DNA of 64,000 nt, taken from assembly GCF_900607235.1 (NCBI RefSeq), contig NZ_LR027848.1, positions 62,001-126,000 of the forward strand. Direction: 5' to 3'. A model generated the notes under the pieces. That model was not told where the DNA came from. It saw only the letters and a list, made by a program, of their open reading frames with translations, and ran no database searches. The DNA is from Olivibacter jilunii. GTDB lineage: Bacteria; Bacteroidota; Bacteroidia; Sphingobacteriales; Sphingobacteriaceae. Positions 19,562 to 28,683 of the stretch are shown here, in pieces. How positions within the stretch are numbered: the stretch's first letter is position 1; each line of letters begins with the position of its first letter. The position numbers were made by a program, and so were the translations under genes.

Positions 19562-19677
19562 ATAGTTTAGCAATTGCTAGACAGCAGACAACTATATAAC
19601 GTATGCCTTGAAGGGTAAGGGGTAAAGTAAATAAATGGAAATATAGCCTTTTGTTGAATAAGCTTTGACAAAAGGGC

Positions 19678-19709
19678 TTTAGATAAATGTCTTAAAAAAA
19701 CTACCTTTG
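19678..19709 (+). promoter_or_regulatory. Promoter of the Wzi/RemB-like gene
   Basis: TACCTTTG at 19702-19709 is a full -7 match. TTTA at 19678-19681 stands 20 bp upstream as a weak -33 box. Predicted transcription starts near 19716, supporting translation from 19753 and leaving the earlier ATG at 19720 almost at the 5' end. Confidence 0.6.
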
Positions 19710-19752
19710 CCATCTCGGCATGCATCTTGCTAGGAGCACTTATTATTCTAAT

Positions 19753-21393
19753 ATGAGAAAATACGTATTTGTTTTTTTAATCGCCTTCATTTCCCTGCAC
19801 ATCTTTTCGTCTTTTGTACATGCGCAGGCTCAATACATACCGTTTTCTCATCAACTCTATCAAAAACTTGATCGGACACTTTATAGTAAAGATACCCGGT
19901 TGCATACGAGTATCAGGCCACTTGTGCTGGATTCAGTCTTACAGCCAGCCTATGACTCGATCATGGCTTTAGGCGTTCGCGATCGACATACCTGGCTTGG
20001 ACGGAAGCTGTTTAATGAGCACTTGATTGATATAAAAAAAGCGGATTATACCTTTTATGCCGACTTTCTTCCAGATTTTCAGATTGCTCGGTCATTTAAT
20101 GAAAAACGAAATCCATGGACTAACACACGTGGATTTCAAGCAGGTGTCACCATCGGTAATAATTTTTCATTCTATACTAGTTTTTATGAGAATCAGGCTT
20201 TGTTTCCTGATTATGTAACCGATTATATAGAAAGAAATAAAGTGATTCCCGGGCAGTTTGGCAAGCTTTATGACCAAAGAACCGGCCGTAGCCAAGATTG
20301 GGCCTATGTAACAGCCAATGTATCTTATACACCGATCAAGTATTTAAATATTACCTTAGGGTATGATAAAAATTTTATTGGGGATGGCTATCGCTCCATG
20401 CTACTGTCAGACGTTTCCTCTCCGTATACGTTTTTGAAATTAACCGGCACGTTAGGAAATGTTAAGTATATGAGTATGTGGACTTATATGCTTGACCCCT
20501 TTGCCTCAAGAGATAGCAGTACGGTGACTGATATCTACAACCGAGAGAATATGGGTGACCTCGGGAAATGGGGTGCTTTCCAATACCTAAGCTGGAATGT
20601 AAATAACCGACTTTCGATTGGCTTATTTCAATCCATTTTATGGGCACCAAAGAATGCCGGAGGCAGGCGTGGTTTCGATGTCAACTACCTGAATCCGATC
20701 ATCTTCTTGCGCCCTATAGAAACAGCAAATACCAATTCGCCGGATAAAGTACATATCGGCGCTACCGCGAAATATAAAGTGCTAGACAATATGTCGGTTT
20801 ACGGGCAACTATTGCTGGGTGAGCTCTATACCAAAGAGCTATTCAGTGGCAGCGGTTACATCAATAACAAAAATGCTCTCCAATTGGGCTTCCGAGGCTT
20901 TGACGCATTTGGCATTAAGAACTTGAACTTTTTGGGCGAGTACAATAGTGCAAGACCTTACACCTATCAGCACTTTACGCCGATAACAGCTTATACGAAT
21001 TACAACCAGCCATTAGCCCATATATTAGGCGCTAATTTCAGGGAGTTTGTGGGACGCCTTCATTACTCCTTTCAGAAATTTGATTTTTCTTTTCATGGAA
21101 ATTTTGCCAGATATGGTTTGGATCCGAGTAATAGTATAAACTACGGGGGAAATATTTTTAAATCATATGAAAATTACGTTCAGTTGTATGGTAACCGCAT
21201 CGGCCAAGGGCTGACAACAGATCTTACTTATTTAGATCTTCGGGCAGCCTATTTAATTAATCCTAAATATAATTTACGCTTCGAAGTTGGTGGCGTCTTT
21301 AGACAGGAAAAAAATGACAGCTGGACGAACAAAACGGCTGTTTTGAATATTGGCTTAAGAGCTTCATTTAGGAACTGGTATCAGGATTTTTAG
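19753..21393 (+). CDS. Outer-membrane beta-barrel protein, Wzi/RemB-like
   Basis: Secreted, predicted outer-membrane barrel of 546 residues. It begins with the signal peptide MRKYVFVFLIAFISLHIFSSF, cleaved after VHAQA. The body is rich in alternating aromatic strands and ends LRASFRNWYQDF with a terminal Phe. Mature motifs include HTSIRPL, near the FNxRPLS block of the Wzi-like proteins at 6695-10114, and GFQAGVTIGNNFSFYTSFYEN. Sphingobacteriaceae homologues are often labelled gliding motility protein RemB or Wzi. An alternative ATG at 19720 precedes the signal peptide by 11 codons. It diverges from the capsule operon across a shared 234-bp region. A role in capsule or adhesin surface assembly is inferred. 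Confidence 0.75.
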   Translation: MRKYVFVFLIAFISLHIFSSFVHAQAQYIPFSHQLYQKLDRTLYSKDTRLHTSIRPLVLDSVLQPAYDSIMALGVRDRHTWLGRKLFNEHLIDIKKADYTFYADFLPDFQIARSFNEKRNPWTNTRGFQAGVTIGNNFSFYTSFYENQALFPDYVTDYIERNKVIPGQFGKLYDQRTGRSQDWAYVTANVSYTPIKYLNITLGYDKNFIGDGYRSMLLSDVSSPYTFLKLTGTLGNVKYMSMWTYMLDPFASRDSSTVTDIYNRENMGDLGKWGAFQYLSWNVNNRLSIGLFQSILWAPKNAGGRRGFDVNYLNPIIFLRPIETANTNSPDKVHIGATAKYKVLDNMSVYGQLLLGELYTKELFSGSGYINNKNALQLGFRGFDAFGIKNLNFLGEYNSARPYTYQHFTPITAYTNYNQPLAHILGANFREFVGRLHYSFQKFDFSFHGNFARYGLDPSNSINYGGNIFKSYENYVQLYGNRIGQGLTTDLTYLDLRAAYLINPKYNLRFEVGGVFRQEKNDSWTNKTAVLNIGLRASFRNWYQDF

Positions 21394-21711
21394 CGCGATC
21401 TGCTAATTGGCCAAACCGAATGATCTTTTTTTTTGTTGAAATTGCAGGAAAAATAAATTAATCAGTTTAATTTGGCAGCATTGTTGTAGCAAAATATCCT
21501 AAAAGGCCGTTATTAGAAAACCTTTTATTTACAAATATTTTTGACAGATGATTTTAATACCAAGGCGAATTTGGGTATAGAGCAAATAAGAGAATCGACG
21601 TAGATAGGTTGTGAGTTGGGATAGCTTTGCCTAGCGGGTTGACCGTTCGCAAAAGCATATTGCATATTAAGTAATTTATTTAACAAAAAAATCCATTGAT
21701 TGATCACCGTC
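21394..21711. other. Intergenic region, no gene seen
   Basis: About 320 bp of AT-rich sequence between the RemB-like gene and the promoter of the WecA-like gene. I see no convincing ORF, hairpin terminator or conserved RNA. A TAGCTTTG (21622-21629) resembles a -7 box but lacks a -33 partner. Confidence 0.5.
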
Positions 21712-21743
21712 TTTGGTGAAATATATAAATTCACTTACCTTTG
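21712..21743 (+). promoter_or_regulatory. Promoter of the WecA-like gene
   Basis: TTTG (21712-21715), a 20-bp spacer, then TACCTTTG (21736-21743): an exact Bacteroidota promoter. It overlaps the upstream in-frame ATG (21713), which therefore cannot be the start. It supports the ATG at 21773, with a leader of about 23 nt. Confidence 0.75.
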
Positions 21744-21772
21744 GTATTGAATGTTTAACTAAAACGATTCGT

Positions 21773-23050
21773 ATGCTAACATCATTACTTCCTTTTATAC
21801 TTGCATTCCTAACTGCCTTAGTTGCGATTCCTGCGATTATTAAGATCGCTTATTCGAAAAGGCTGGTGGATGACCCCTCGCTTGAGTCTAGGAAGATACA
21901 TAAACATTCAGTACCTAATTTGGGTGGCGTAGCGGTATTTAGTGCTTTTGCTTTGGTTAGTTGTCTTTTTATTAATGACAACATGTTGCCAAAAGCGAAC
22001 TTCATTTTTGCCTCAGGCATCATCATCTTTACCATTGGCCTTAAGGACGATCTAATTGCATTGGATCCCTATAAAAAATTTATTGCCCAGTTTATTACCG
22101 CCTTTATCGTAGTTTATTTTGCCGATATCCGTTTTACTAATTTCTATGGCGTAATGGGGATTCATGAGATTGGTCCTATTTTGAGTTATACCTTTACAAG
22201 TTTCGTTGTGGTATTTATTATTAACGCCTTCAACTTGATTGATGGAATCAACGGCTTGTTGGGATCGATCTCTGTTTTTGTTAGTTTAGTTTATGGAGCA
22301 CTGTTCTATTTTGTAGACGAAAAGGGTTTAAGTATTCTTAGCTTTAGTATGGCAGGTGCGGTTTTGGGTTTCTTAAAATACAATATGAGAAAACGTGCCC
22401 AAATATTTATGGGCGATGCCGGAGCTTATTCCATTGGCTTCATTATAGCGATCTTAAGCATTCGGTTTGTAGAAATCTATAAATTTGATGCTATAACAAA
22501 TCCTTATCCCTGGGTGCACGCCGCCCCTGCGGTGGCCATAGCTTTATTGATTATGCCTATTTTTGATACCTTCCGTGTCTTTACCCTTCGGATATTACGA
22601 GGAAAATCTCCTTTTATGGCCGATCGAAACCATTTACATCATCGATTATTAGATTTGGGTTTAACACATTTACAGGCTTCCGGCATTATTGTGACCACGA
22701 ATGTACTCATTGTTTCTTTAGCACTCTCTATTCAAAATCAAATGCAAACTGCTGAATTAATGATGTTAATCGTATTGGCCACCATATTTTTCAACATGAT
22801 GCTATGGATTTACGAGGTGAGAAACGTAAACAGAATCCATGTTATTCAAAGAGCACGATCCATTGCGTCTAAAGCAAATAAAAATTTGGCATCTAACTTA
22901 GAAAAGGTAAACAATACGGCTATAGATTCAAGTTTAGCGGAAGTACGCATGCTTGCAGCAAAGGAATACTTAAATGGCCACCGTGAATCGGAAGCCGCAA
23001 AACGTTTTACTCAGGAAGTGTTGGATAATCTGGAAAGAAGTAAAAATTAG
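21773..23050 (+). CDS. wecA: WecA/MraY-family undecaprenyl-phosphate sugar-1-phosphate transferase
   Basis: Polytopic inner-membrane enzyme of 425 residues. It transfers a HexNAc-1-phosphate (probably GlcNAc-1-P) to undecaprenyl phosphate, the first step of repeat-unit synthesis. Motifs: HKHSVPNLGGVAVF, GLKDDLIALDPYKKF (DD of the active site), FNLIDGINGLLGSIS (catalytic Asp with the Mg site), IFMGDAGAYSIGF, and the His-rich loop DRNHLHHRLLDLG. The C-terminal 60 residues are a charged cytoplasmic tail. It is not in the main operon but is the only initiating transferase visible, so it likely serves that locus and possibly others. Confidence 0.92.
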   Translation: MLTSLLPFILAFLTALVAIPAIIKIAYSKRLVDDPSLESRKIHKHSVPNLGGVAVFSAFALVSCLFINDNMLPKANFIFASGIIIFTIGLKDDLIALDPYKKFIAQFITAFIVVYFADIRFTNFYGVMGIHEIGPILSYTFTSFVVVFIINAFNLIDGINGLLGSISVFVSLVYGALFYFVDEKGLSILSFSMAGAVLGFLKYNMRKRAQIFMGDAGAYSIGFIIAILSIRFVEIYKFDAITNPYPWVHAAPAVAIALLIMPIFDTFRVFTLRILRGKSPFMADRNHLHHRLLDLGLTHLQASGIIVTTNVLIVSLALSIQNQMQTAELMMLIVLATIFFNMMLWIYEVRNVNRIHVIQRARSIASKANKNLASNLEKVNNTAIDSSLAEVRMLAAKEYLNGHRESEAAKRFTQEVLDNLERSKN

Positions 23051-23174
23051 CTCTTCAAAGCGCCATTATATCTCGTATCCGAATAAACTTCTCAAAATTT
23101 TGCGACTATATATATTCACTAGGATGATGTGATTGATTTTTACGTCAAAGTATTGCGCCTCCTGCTTCTTTATT

Positions 23175-25700
23175 TTAACGGAATAGCGCAACAATAACGC
23201 CAACCGTAGTAGCTAGACTACCCCCGAGGCCTATCCATTGAGCGGCACTTATTCGACCCCTTGCTTCTCGCTGAGGAACAAAAATTTCTGCTCCTGGCTT
23301 AATCTTTGGATAATTATTAAAAAAGAGAAACTTAGACGTACTGCGGGCTGAACCATTAGCATAAACAACGTATGCTCTCTTCTTTAATGCACGCTCCGAA
23401 AATCCCCCTGCCTGAGAGATATATTCCTTAAACCCTTTATTTGATGAATATATCACTGTTACGGGTGAAAGCACCTCACCGCTTACTCTAACGGTTTGCA
23501 ATTGTTTAGGAATATGCAAAACGTCACCTTCTTCAAGAATTAGATCATTACTTCCTTCGGGATGCCGAAGAATCTCATCCATATTGATGCCAACATAGCT
23601 GTTATTGACCGCAGACCGTTGTACGGCTCCCAATTCGTTCGGATTAATTGTGCTCTTTTGCAATGCATTTAAACGCTCAACTCGTTCTTGAAAACGTTCC
23701 TGCTCCAATTTTGATTTACGTTCAAACTGATTTCCCGTTGAATCCAGCTCGTCTTCCAAGATACTTTTGCGTTTTAGAGAAGCTCCATCAGTGTAAGCAT
23801 AAGCCGTAAATCCTCCCGCTCTCTTAATCAAATCAGATACACGCTCGTCTTTACGGGTAAGTATATATTGACCGGGATAAAGTACTTCGCCCTCAATACG
23901 CACGGACCGTTGTCTTTGATATCCTTTAGCTAGTCGAACATTGATAACGTCGAATGGCTGTAATACAAAATCTTCTGCTCCTGAGAGATCTCGTTCAATA
24001 TTAACATGATAAATTTCGGAGGTATGAGCCGATTGTGACATTACATTGCTTTCTTTAATGCGTCTGGCAATTTCGATTCGCTTGGCCGAGGCGGCTTCCG
24101 TAAATCCTCCTGCCTGGACAATGAGCTCTTTTAAAGTCATCCCTTCAGCAAAGTCGTAAGTTCCGGCATTGCGTACTTCACCATCGATTTGAATCTTATA
24201 GGCAGTTTTTAGATCAAAAATGGATGATATTACCACCTCGTCCTCTCGTTTTAAAGGTATATCGTTTTGGGTCCCCGCTAAAATGTCAGCAACAGAGAAC
24301 GCCACTTGCTCTTTTTCAAGATTTTCTTTGAGCCGCGTTATGTAACCGCGATTCATAAACGCATCTTCTTTTACTCCATCAGCTTTCTTAATAAGCATAC
24401 TTAAGGTTAAGCCCTGACTCAATTCGTAAACGCCAGGACGAAAGACGGCACCTGATATACGCACTCTGTTCGTATACCGATCCAATATCTTGCCTACACG
24501 ATATTTATCACCACTCTGAGGCAAATAGACCCCGAACTGAGATGCCAGAACATCCTCTACCCTACGTTCAGTTGCGGTATTTTTAAAGACAGTAATACGC
24601 GTCCTATAAGCTTCTTCATCAAAACCTCCGGCATACGTCAGTAACTGATTAAATGTTTCGCCTTCCTTTAATTCGAAAATAGCGGGTCGTTTCACCCGCC
24701 CTCTTATTTCGACGCGACTAAGATAAGGCGCAACCTGGATAATATCCTGATCTTGTAGGACAATATTATTGCGAAGACTTCCATTTAGCAAAAAGTCATA
24801 AACATCAATTATTGATTCTTCTCTGTCGTTGCGAATGATTTTAATTTGTCGCATGGTACCCTTATCATTGGGGCCGCCTGCCGCATACAGTGCGTTAAAG
24901 GCTGTGGCTACAGAAGGTAAAGTATAGGTTCCTGGTTTTACAACTTCTCCAGTTACAATAACACGAATACTGCGAATATTACCTACACTCACGTTTAATC
25001 GAGTGCTGCCATTTCGTAACCCACTATAAATTGCTCCCATTTTGTCCTTAATGCGAATAATAGCCTGTTCAATAGTTATTCCAGCAATAGGCACTACTCC
25101 CACATAAGGAATGTTGATAGCTCCTTCAGGGCTAACTGTTAATGAATAACTTGCCTCCGAATTGCCATATAGCTCCAACAACAATTCATCATCTGCCCCG
25201 ATTACATAATTTTTAGGTGTCGCCATCCGTAAATTCGGTTCGAATTTGGTATTCGATCCCTGAAAAATATCTGCTCCGAAAATTCTCAGTTCTTCTCTTG
25301 GTGATTTTAGATTATCTTGATGAAGCTTCAATAGGGTATCAGCTTCGTTAGTCGCTCCTTGTACCTGCCTTCCTACTTTACGCTTATCGCCAGTAGAAGG
25401 ATTTGTGGCAGGGGCCTGTAGTGCTTGATCCTGTTCTTGGATTGTCTGTAAGCGTTGTGTTAATTTCTCAATTTCCTCGCTTGGCATCCCAGAAGAAACA
25501 GCCATTTGCATCAATTCCTCCTGTGTCATACCAGAAGCATTGGCTTGCTGCAAATACGCGCGAAGCTGATCATCAGTAAGGTCATCCACCTTGATCATGC
25601 TTAGGTCAGTAGCGCTCAAGTTTTGCGCATAACCATAACTAGGAATCAACAAAAAAAAGCAAAAAGAAAGGAAGCAATATAAGATTATTCGTTTATACAT
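23175..25700 (-). CDS. Large polysaccharide export protein with multiple SLBB domains
   Basis: Outer-membrane or periplasmic export protein of 841 residues. Signal peptide MYKRIILYCFLSFCFFLLIP ends near YAQ. A Gln/Glu-rich N-terminal region (LTQRLQTIQEQDQAL) follows, then the poly-export domain (VIGADDELLLELYGNSEASY) and about six SLBB repeats recognisable by recurring patterns such as VTGEVVKPGTYTLPSVATAF, RISGAVFRPGVYELSQG, IDGEVRNAGTYDFAEG and IEGEVLYPGQYILTRK. It ends in a membrane segment (WIGLGGSLATTVGVIVALF). The frame extends 15 codons upstream to 25745; I chose the Met just before the signal peptide. It is convergent with wecA and has no kinase partner beside it. Confidence 0.9.
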   Translation of the reverse strand: MYKRIILYCFLSFCFFLLIPSYGYAQNLSATDLSMIKVDDLTDDQLRAYLQQANASGMTQEELMQMAVSSGMPSEEIEKLTQRLQTIQEQDQALQAPATNPSTGDKRKVGRQVQGATNEADTLLKLHQDNLKSPREELRIFGADIFQGSNTKFEPNLRMATPKNYVIGADDELLLELYGNSEASYSLTVSPEGAINIPYVGVVPIAGITIEQAIIRIKDKMGAIYSGLRNGSTRLNVSVGNIRSIRVIVTGEVVKPGTYTLPSVATAFNALYAAGGPNDKGTMRQIKIIRNDREESIIDVYDFLLNGSLRNNIVLQDQDIIQVAPYLSRVEIRGRVKRPAIFELKEGETFNQLLTYAGGFDEEAYRTRITVFKNTATERRVEDVLASQFGVYLPQSGDKYRVGKILDRYTNRVRISGAVFRPGVYELSQGLTLSMLIKKADGVKEDAFMNRGYITRLKENLEKEQVAFSVADILAGTQNDIPLKREDEVVISSIFDLKTAYKIQIDGEVRNAGTYDFAEGMTLKELIVQAGGFTEAASAKRIEIARRIKESNVMSQSAHTSEIYHVNIERDLSGAEDFVLQPFDVINVRLAKGYQRQRSVRIEGEVLYPGQYILTRKDERVSDLIKRAGGFTAYAYTDGASLKRKSILEDELDSTGNQFERKSKLEQERFQERVERLNALQKSTINPNELGAVQRSAVNNSYVGINMDEILRHPEGSNDLILEEGDVLHIPKQLQTVRVSGEVLSPVTVIYSSNKGFKEYISQAGGFSERALKKRAYVVYANGSARSTSKFLFFNNYPKIKPGAEIFVPQREARGRISAAQWIGLGGSLATTVGVIVALFR

Positions 25701-25818
25701 AAAGGTAGTACTCTTCAATGAACGCCTACAGAAAAAATCGTTCAATAAAACCTATGCAAATAAACAGTTTTATTTATATATGTCATAATTTTAAACCACC
25801 AATACGAATAAATAAAAA

Positions 25819-25842
25819 ACTCCTGTCGTATTCGGCAGGAGT
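25819..25842. terminator. Bidirectional intrinsic terminator
   Basis: Stem ACTCCTGTCG (25819-25828) pairs with CGGCAGGAGT (25833-25842) around a TATT loop, with one G-T pair. An A-run lies before it and a T-run after, so it can stop both strands. It closes the small gene at 25870-26040 on the minus strand. Confidence 0.85.
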
Positions 25843-25869
25843 TTTGGCGTGTTTTATTTTTAAGCACAC

Positions 25870-26040
25870 TCATACTTTCGATTCCGTATCATACACTTCC
25901 GTGTAAGACGATCTTCGCAATTGTTCATCCAATTCTATTTCTTCCTCCAACGAAATAGTCGCTGCATGTTGGTATTCATAAGCGATCCAACCCCAAAGCG
26001 CTATAAAAAGGACTACCGTAAAAACAATAAAAGACATCAT
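25870..26040 (-). CDS. Small single-pass membrane protein, unknown function
   Basis: A 56-residue ORF reading MMSFIVFTVVLFIALWGWIA, then a short acidic cytoplasmic or periplasmic tail (SLEEEIELDEQLRRSSY) ending YDTESKV. One N-terminal hydrophobic helix is followed by a charged tail. I recognise no family. Support for a real gene is its own promoter candidate with an inverted repeat (26189-26231) and a strong terminator 28 bp after the stop. The layout (one helix plus acidic tail) recalls small subunits of membrane complexes, but no partner gene is nearby. Confidence 0.65.
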   Translation of the reverse strand: MMSFIVFTVVLFIALWGWIAYEYQHAATISLEEEIELDEQLRRSSYTEVYDTESKV

Positions 26041-26354
26041 GTGTTTGGTTTGTTGATTTGAAAAAAGTTTAATAATCTGTTAGCTACTCCATAAACACCC
26101 GGAACACAATCCGTGCATCAAGTCCCTCACAACACGTAAAAAACGATTTGTGCTTGCTAGCCCCTCTAATGGTTTATATCACATCTTGTTAGGTATAAAC
26201 AAACCTAATTGTTTGCTTCGATATTTGCAACAGTAAGTTCATTTTTTTTTAAACATTATTTAATGTCCTGAAATGTATACAAAAATACACAATAACAAAC
26301 CACCTCTTGCAATAACGAATCTTTTGAGGGAGCTTTGGCTGTTATCCATCACAC
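26041..26354. other. Intergenic region between divergent genes
   Basis: 314 bp between the small membrane protein (minus) and a flippase (plus). It holds the promoter with inverted repeat at 26189-26231. For the flippase I see only weak candidates, such as a -7-like ATCTTTTG near 26320. No further ORF or structured RNA was recognised. Confidence 0.5.
26189..26231 (-). promoter_or_regulatory. Promoter with overlapping inverted repeat
   Basis: On the minus strand a -7 box TAGGTTTG (26207-26200) lies 20 bp from GTTG (26231-26228). The inverted repeat TTAGGT (26189-26194) / ACCTAA (26203-26208) covers the -7 box and predicted start, as an operator would. It leaves a leader of about 150 nt before 26040. 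Confidence 0.5.
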
Positions 26355-27902
26355 ATGTCGCTTAAAACAAAAGCATTTAAAGGTTTCGCCTGGAATTCTT
26401 TGGAAAATATGCTGGTAAGGGGAGTAAGCTTTATCATCAGCATACTGATCGCGCGGGTGGTCAGTCCGGAAGCTTACGGTCTGGTAGGTATGCTAAGCAT
26501 ATTTTTAGCCTTATCAACGCTTTTTATAGAAGGTGGTTTTAGCAAAGCCCTTGTACAACGAAAGGATTGTTCACAGCTGGATTTTAGCACGGTTTTTTAT
26601 TTTAACATCGTGGTTAGTCTGCTGATCTATGTTATTCTTTATTTCTCCGCACCTTTTATTGCCCGGTTTTACCATCAGCCGGTGCTGATAGCCTTAACAA
26701 GAGTTATGGGCTTGCAATTCATTATTGCGTCTTTTATTGTAGTACAGCGCGCCAAGCTGCTTATTGATATCGATTTTAAAACACAGGCAAAAATCAACGT
26801 GATGGCCGTCATTATAAGCGGCGCGGTGGGTTTATATATGGCATATGATGATTTCGGTGTTTGGGCGCTGGTAGGACAAAACCTATCGCTCACCTTAGCC
26901 ACCTCTATGCTCATGTGGTTGCAAGCCAAGTGGCGGCCAAGTTGGGCTTTCTCATGGCAAGCTTTTCGCGAAATGTTCGGTTATGGTTCCAAAATTCTCG
27001 CTGCGGGCCTGTATTCTACGGTTTTGACGAACGTATACACCATCGTGATCGGTAAATGGTATCACTCCAAGGCCTTAGGTTTTTATGCACGGGCCAACTC
27101 ATTGGCCGAGCTTTCTTCGGGGACGATCAACCTCATTATCACGAATGTTACTTTTCCTCTTTTTTCTGCTATTCAGCAAGATCGGGAGAAGCTTATTAGC
27201 ATCTATAGCAGAACGGTAGCCATGACGGCTTTTATTATTTTTCCGAGCATGACACTCTTCGCCGTGATATCGAAGCCTTTTATTTTGCTTTTCCTGACAG
27301 AAAGATGGTTACCTGCAGCGCCTTTATTGCAGTGGTTATGTCTGGCGCGCATGTTTACCCCCATTAGTTCGCTGAACCTGAACCTACTGAATGCCGTGGG
27401 ACGTTCGGATCTTTTTTTAAAGACGGATTTATCTAAACTACCGATTATCATCGCTGCCATGTTCATCACCTTACCGCTCGGTACAAAAGCTGTGGTGATT
27501 GGAAGTTTTATAGTAAATACCCTAAGCTATTTTATCAATGCCTATCCTTCCGGCATTTTGTTCGGTTATGGCCCTTTGAAACAGTTGAAGGACTGCTATA
27601 AGGTTATTATTGCGACAATAGGCATGGCATGCTGCAGCTACGGAAGCATGCTGCTGGTGAACCGCCCCTTTATGCAGTTGATTCTAGGGGTACTGACTGC
27701 GATCATCAGTTTCTTCGGAATGGCCTATCTCCTTAAAATAAAAGAGATGGATGAGTTAGGCTATGCCTTAGCTAAATTAAAAAAATCGAAACAAAAATAC
27801 GTCGTTGGCGGCTTAGCTCTTTCACCACTTTTACCGCAATGCAATGAAGTGCGGAAATTGACACGAATTATGCCCTGTCCTCTAAGAAGGAAACCAAGAT
27901 AA
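26355..27902 (+). CDS. Lipopolysaccharide/exopolysaccharide flippase (WzxC-like, MOP superfamily)
   Basis: Polytopic protein of 515 residues. Its N-terminus (SLKTKAFKGFAWNSLENML, then ISILIARVVSPEAYGLVGM) is characteristic of WzxC/colanic-acid-type exporters rather than the Wzx of the main operon. About twelve to fourteen helices are visible, including ISGAVGLYMAYDDFGVWALV. The last 45 residues are basic and non-hydrophobic (KLKKSKQKYVVGG onward) and may be a poorly conserved tail. It stands alone: no glycosyltransferase lies beside it, and the next gene is an ECF sigma factor. Confidence 0.88.
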   Translation: MSLKTKAFKGFAWNSLENMLVRGVSFIISILIARVVSPEAYGLVGMLSIFLALSTLFIEGGFSKALVQRKDCSQLDFSTVFYFNIVVSLLIYVILYFSAPFIARFYHQPVLIALTRVMGLQFIIASFIVVQRAKLLIDIDFKTQAKINVMAVIISGAVGLYMAYDDFGVWALVGQNLSLTLATSMLMWLQAKWRPSWAFSWQAFREMFGYGSKILAAGLYSTVLTNVYTIVIGKWYHSKALGFYARANSLAELSSGTINLIITNVTFPLFSAIQQDREKLISIYSRTVAMTAFIIFPSMTLFAVISKPFILLFLTERWLPAAPLLQWLCLARMFTPISSLNLNLLNAVGRSDLFLKTDLSKLPIIIAAMFITLPLGTKAVVIGSFIVNTLSYFINAYPSGILFGYGPLKQLKDCYKVIIATIGMACCSYGSMLLVNRPFMQLILGVLTAIISFFGMAYLLKIKEMDELGYALAKLKKSKQKYVVGGLALSPLLPQCNEVRKLTRIMPCPLRRKPR

Positions 27903-28043
27903 AAGACGAGAATCCCAGAAAATACAAAGACAAAACCCAACAACAACTACAGATAACGATACGGTAGTCCGAAAAAAAGACAAAAAAACAAAAAAAGATC
28001 ATTTAAAAACAAAAAAACGCTAGTTTTACATTGTTTTTCCGCA

Positions 28044-28622
28044 ATGACTCAACCGAAGACTATACATATCGATGAAATCAACCGAATAAAACGCTTAAAA
28101 GAAGGATGTACACGAACCTTTCAAGATATTTATACGCACTTTAGACATCCGGTTTATTCATACCTCGTTAAGAAGACACAATCAGAGGAGAACGCCAAAG
28201 AGATAATGCAACTTACCTTTATCAAATTCTGGCGATATTGCAGCCATCTCTCACCGGAACTTCCTATAACTACACAACTATTTAGAATAACGCGAACTTG
28301 TTTAATTGATTTTTTACGTGAAAAAGCGCATGAGCGTGCGGTAAAATTGTCCTTATCGCACGACTTAAGCCATCGAATCGACCCAGAACTTCCACCGCTT
28401 TCCAATTTGGCCTATGAGGACCTGATAAAACATTTGGACAACTTGCCTCCTATCAGAAAAAAAGTTTTTTATTTAAGTAAAGTAGAAGGTTATTCGAACA
28501 AAGAGATTGCCGCTCAAATGAACATCTCGGTCAAAACAGTTGAAGATCATATGACAAAAGCGCTTAAAAAATTGCGCTCTAGCATTGTTTTCCCTATTCT
28601 TTTGATAATTTCTCAATTTTAA
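28044..28622 (+). CDS. ECF RNA polymerase sigma factor, FecI-like Bacteroidota type
   Basis: Sigma-70 family factor of 192 residues. Region 2 contains ENAKEIMQLTFIKFWRY (core binding and -10 recognition). Region 4 has LPPIRKKVFYLSKVEGYSNK and EIAAQMNISVKTVEDHMTKA, a helix-turn-helix for the -35 element. A hydrophobic tail (FPILLIISQF) is common in this group. It precedes fecR and susCD, so it presumably drives the downstream operon when released by the anti-sigma. A -7-like TAGTTTTA (28021-28028) sits just upstream of the start. Confidence 0.94.
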   Translation: MTQPKTIHIDEINRIKRLKEGCTRTFQDIYTHFRHPVYSYLVKKTQSEENAKEIMQLTFIKFWRYCSHLSPELPITTQLFRITRTCLIDFLREKAHERAVKLSLSHDLSHRIDPELPPLSNLAYEDLIKHLDNLPPIRKKVFYLSKVEGYSNKEIAAQMNISVKTVEDHMTKALKKLRSSIVFPILLIISQF

Positions 28623-28654
28623 TTTCCAATGAGCAGGGGTTTCTTCCCTTCTAA

Positions 28655-28683
28655 ACCGTATTGCTTCAATAGAATGATACGGT
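28655..28683 (+). repeat. Inverted repeat abutting the fecR start codon
   Basis: ACCGTAT (28655-28661) and ATACGGT (28677-28683) form a perfect 7-bp stem with a 15-nt loop, ending directly before the ATG at 28684. In RNA it would occupy the ribosome-binding region. It could be a translational control element or a binding site. Confidence 0.55.

Noticed and set aside
19520..19573. Upstream start for the Wzx gene at 19573.
   Set aside because: The extra 18 codons span the promoter -7 box at 19528-19535 and the typical flippase N-terminus begins at the Met at 19519.
26355..28000. Polysaccharide locus centred on the second flippase.
   Set aside because: No glycosyltransferase or polymerase gene lies beside it, so it is annotated as a solitary flippase.
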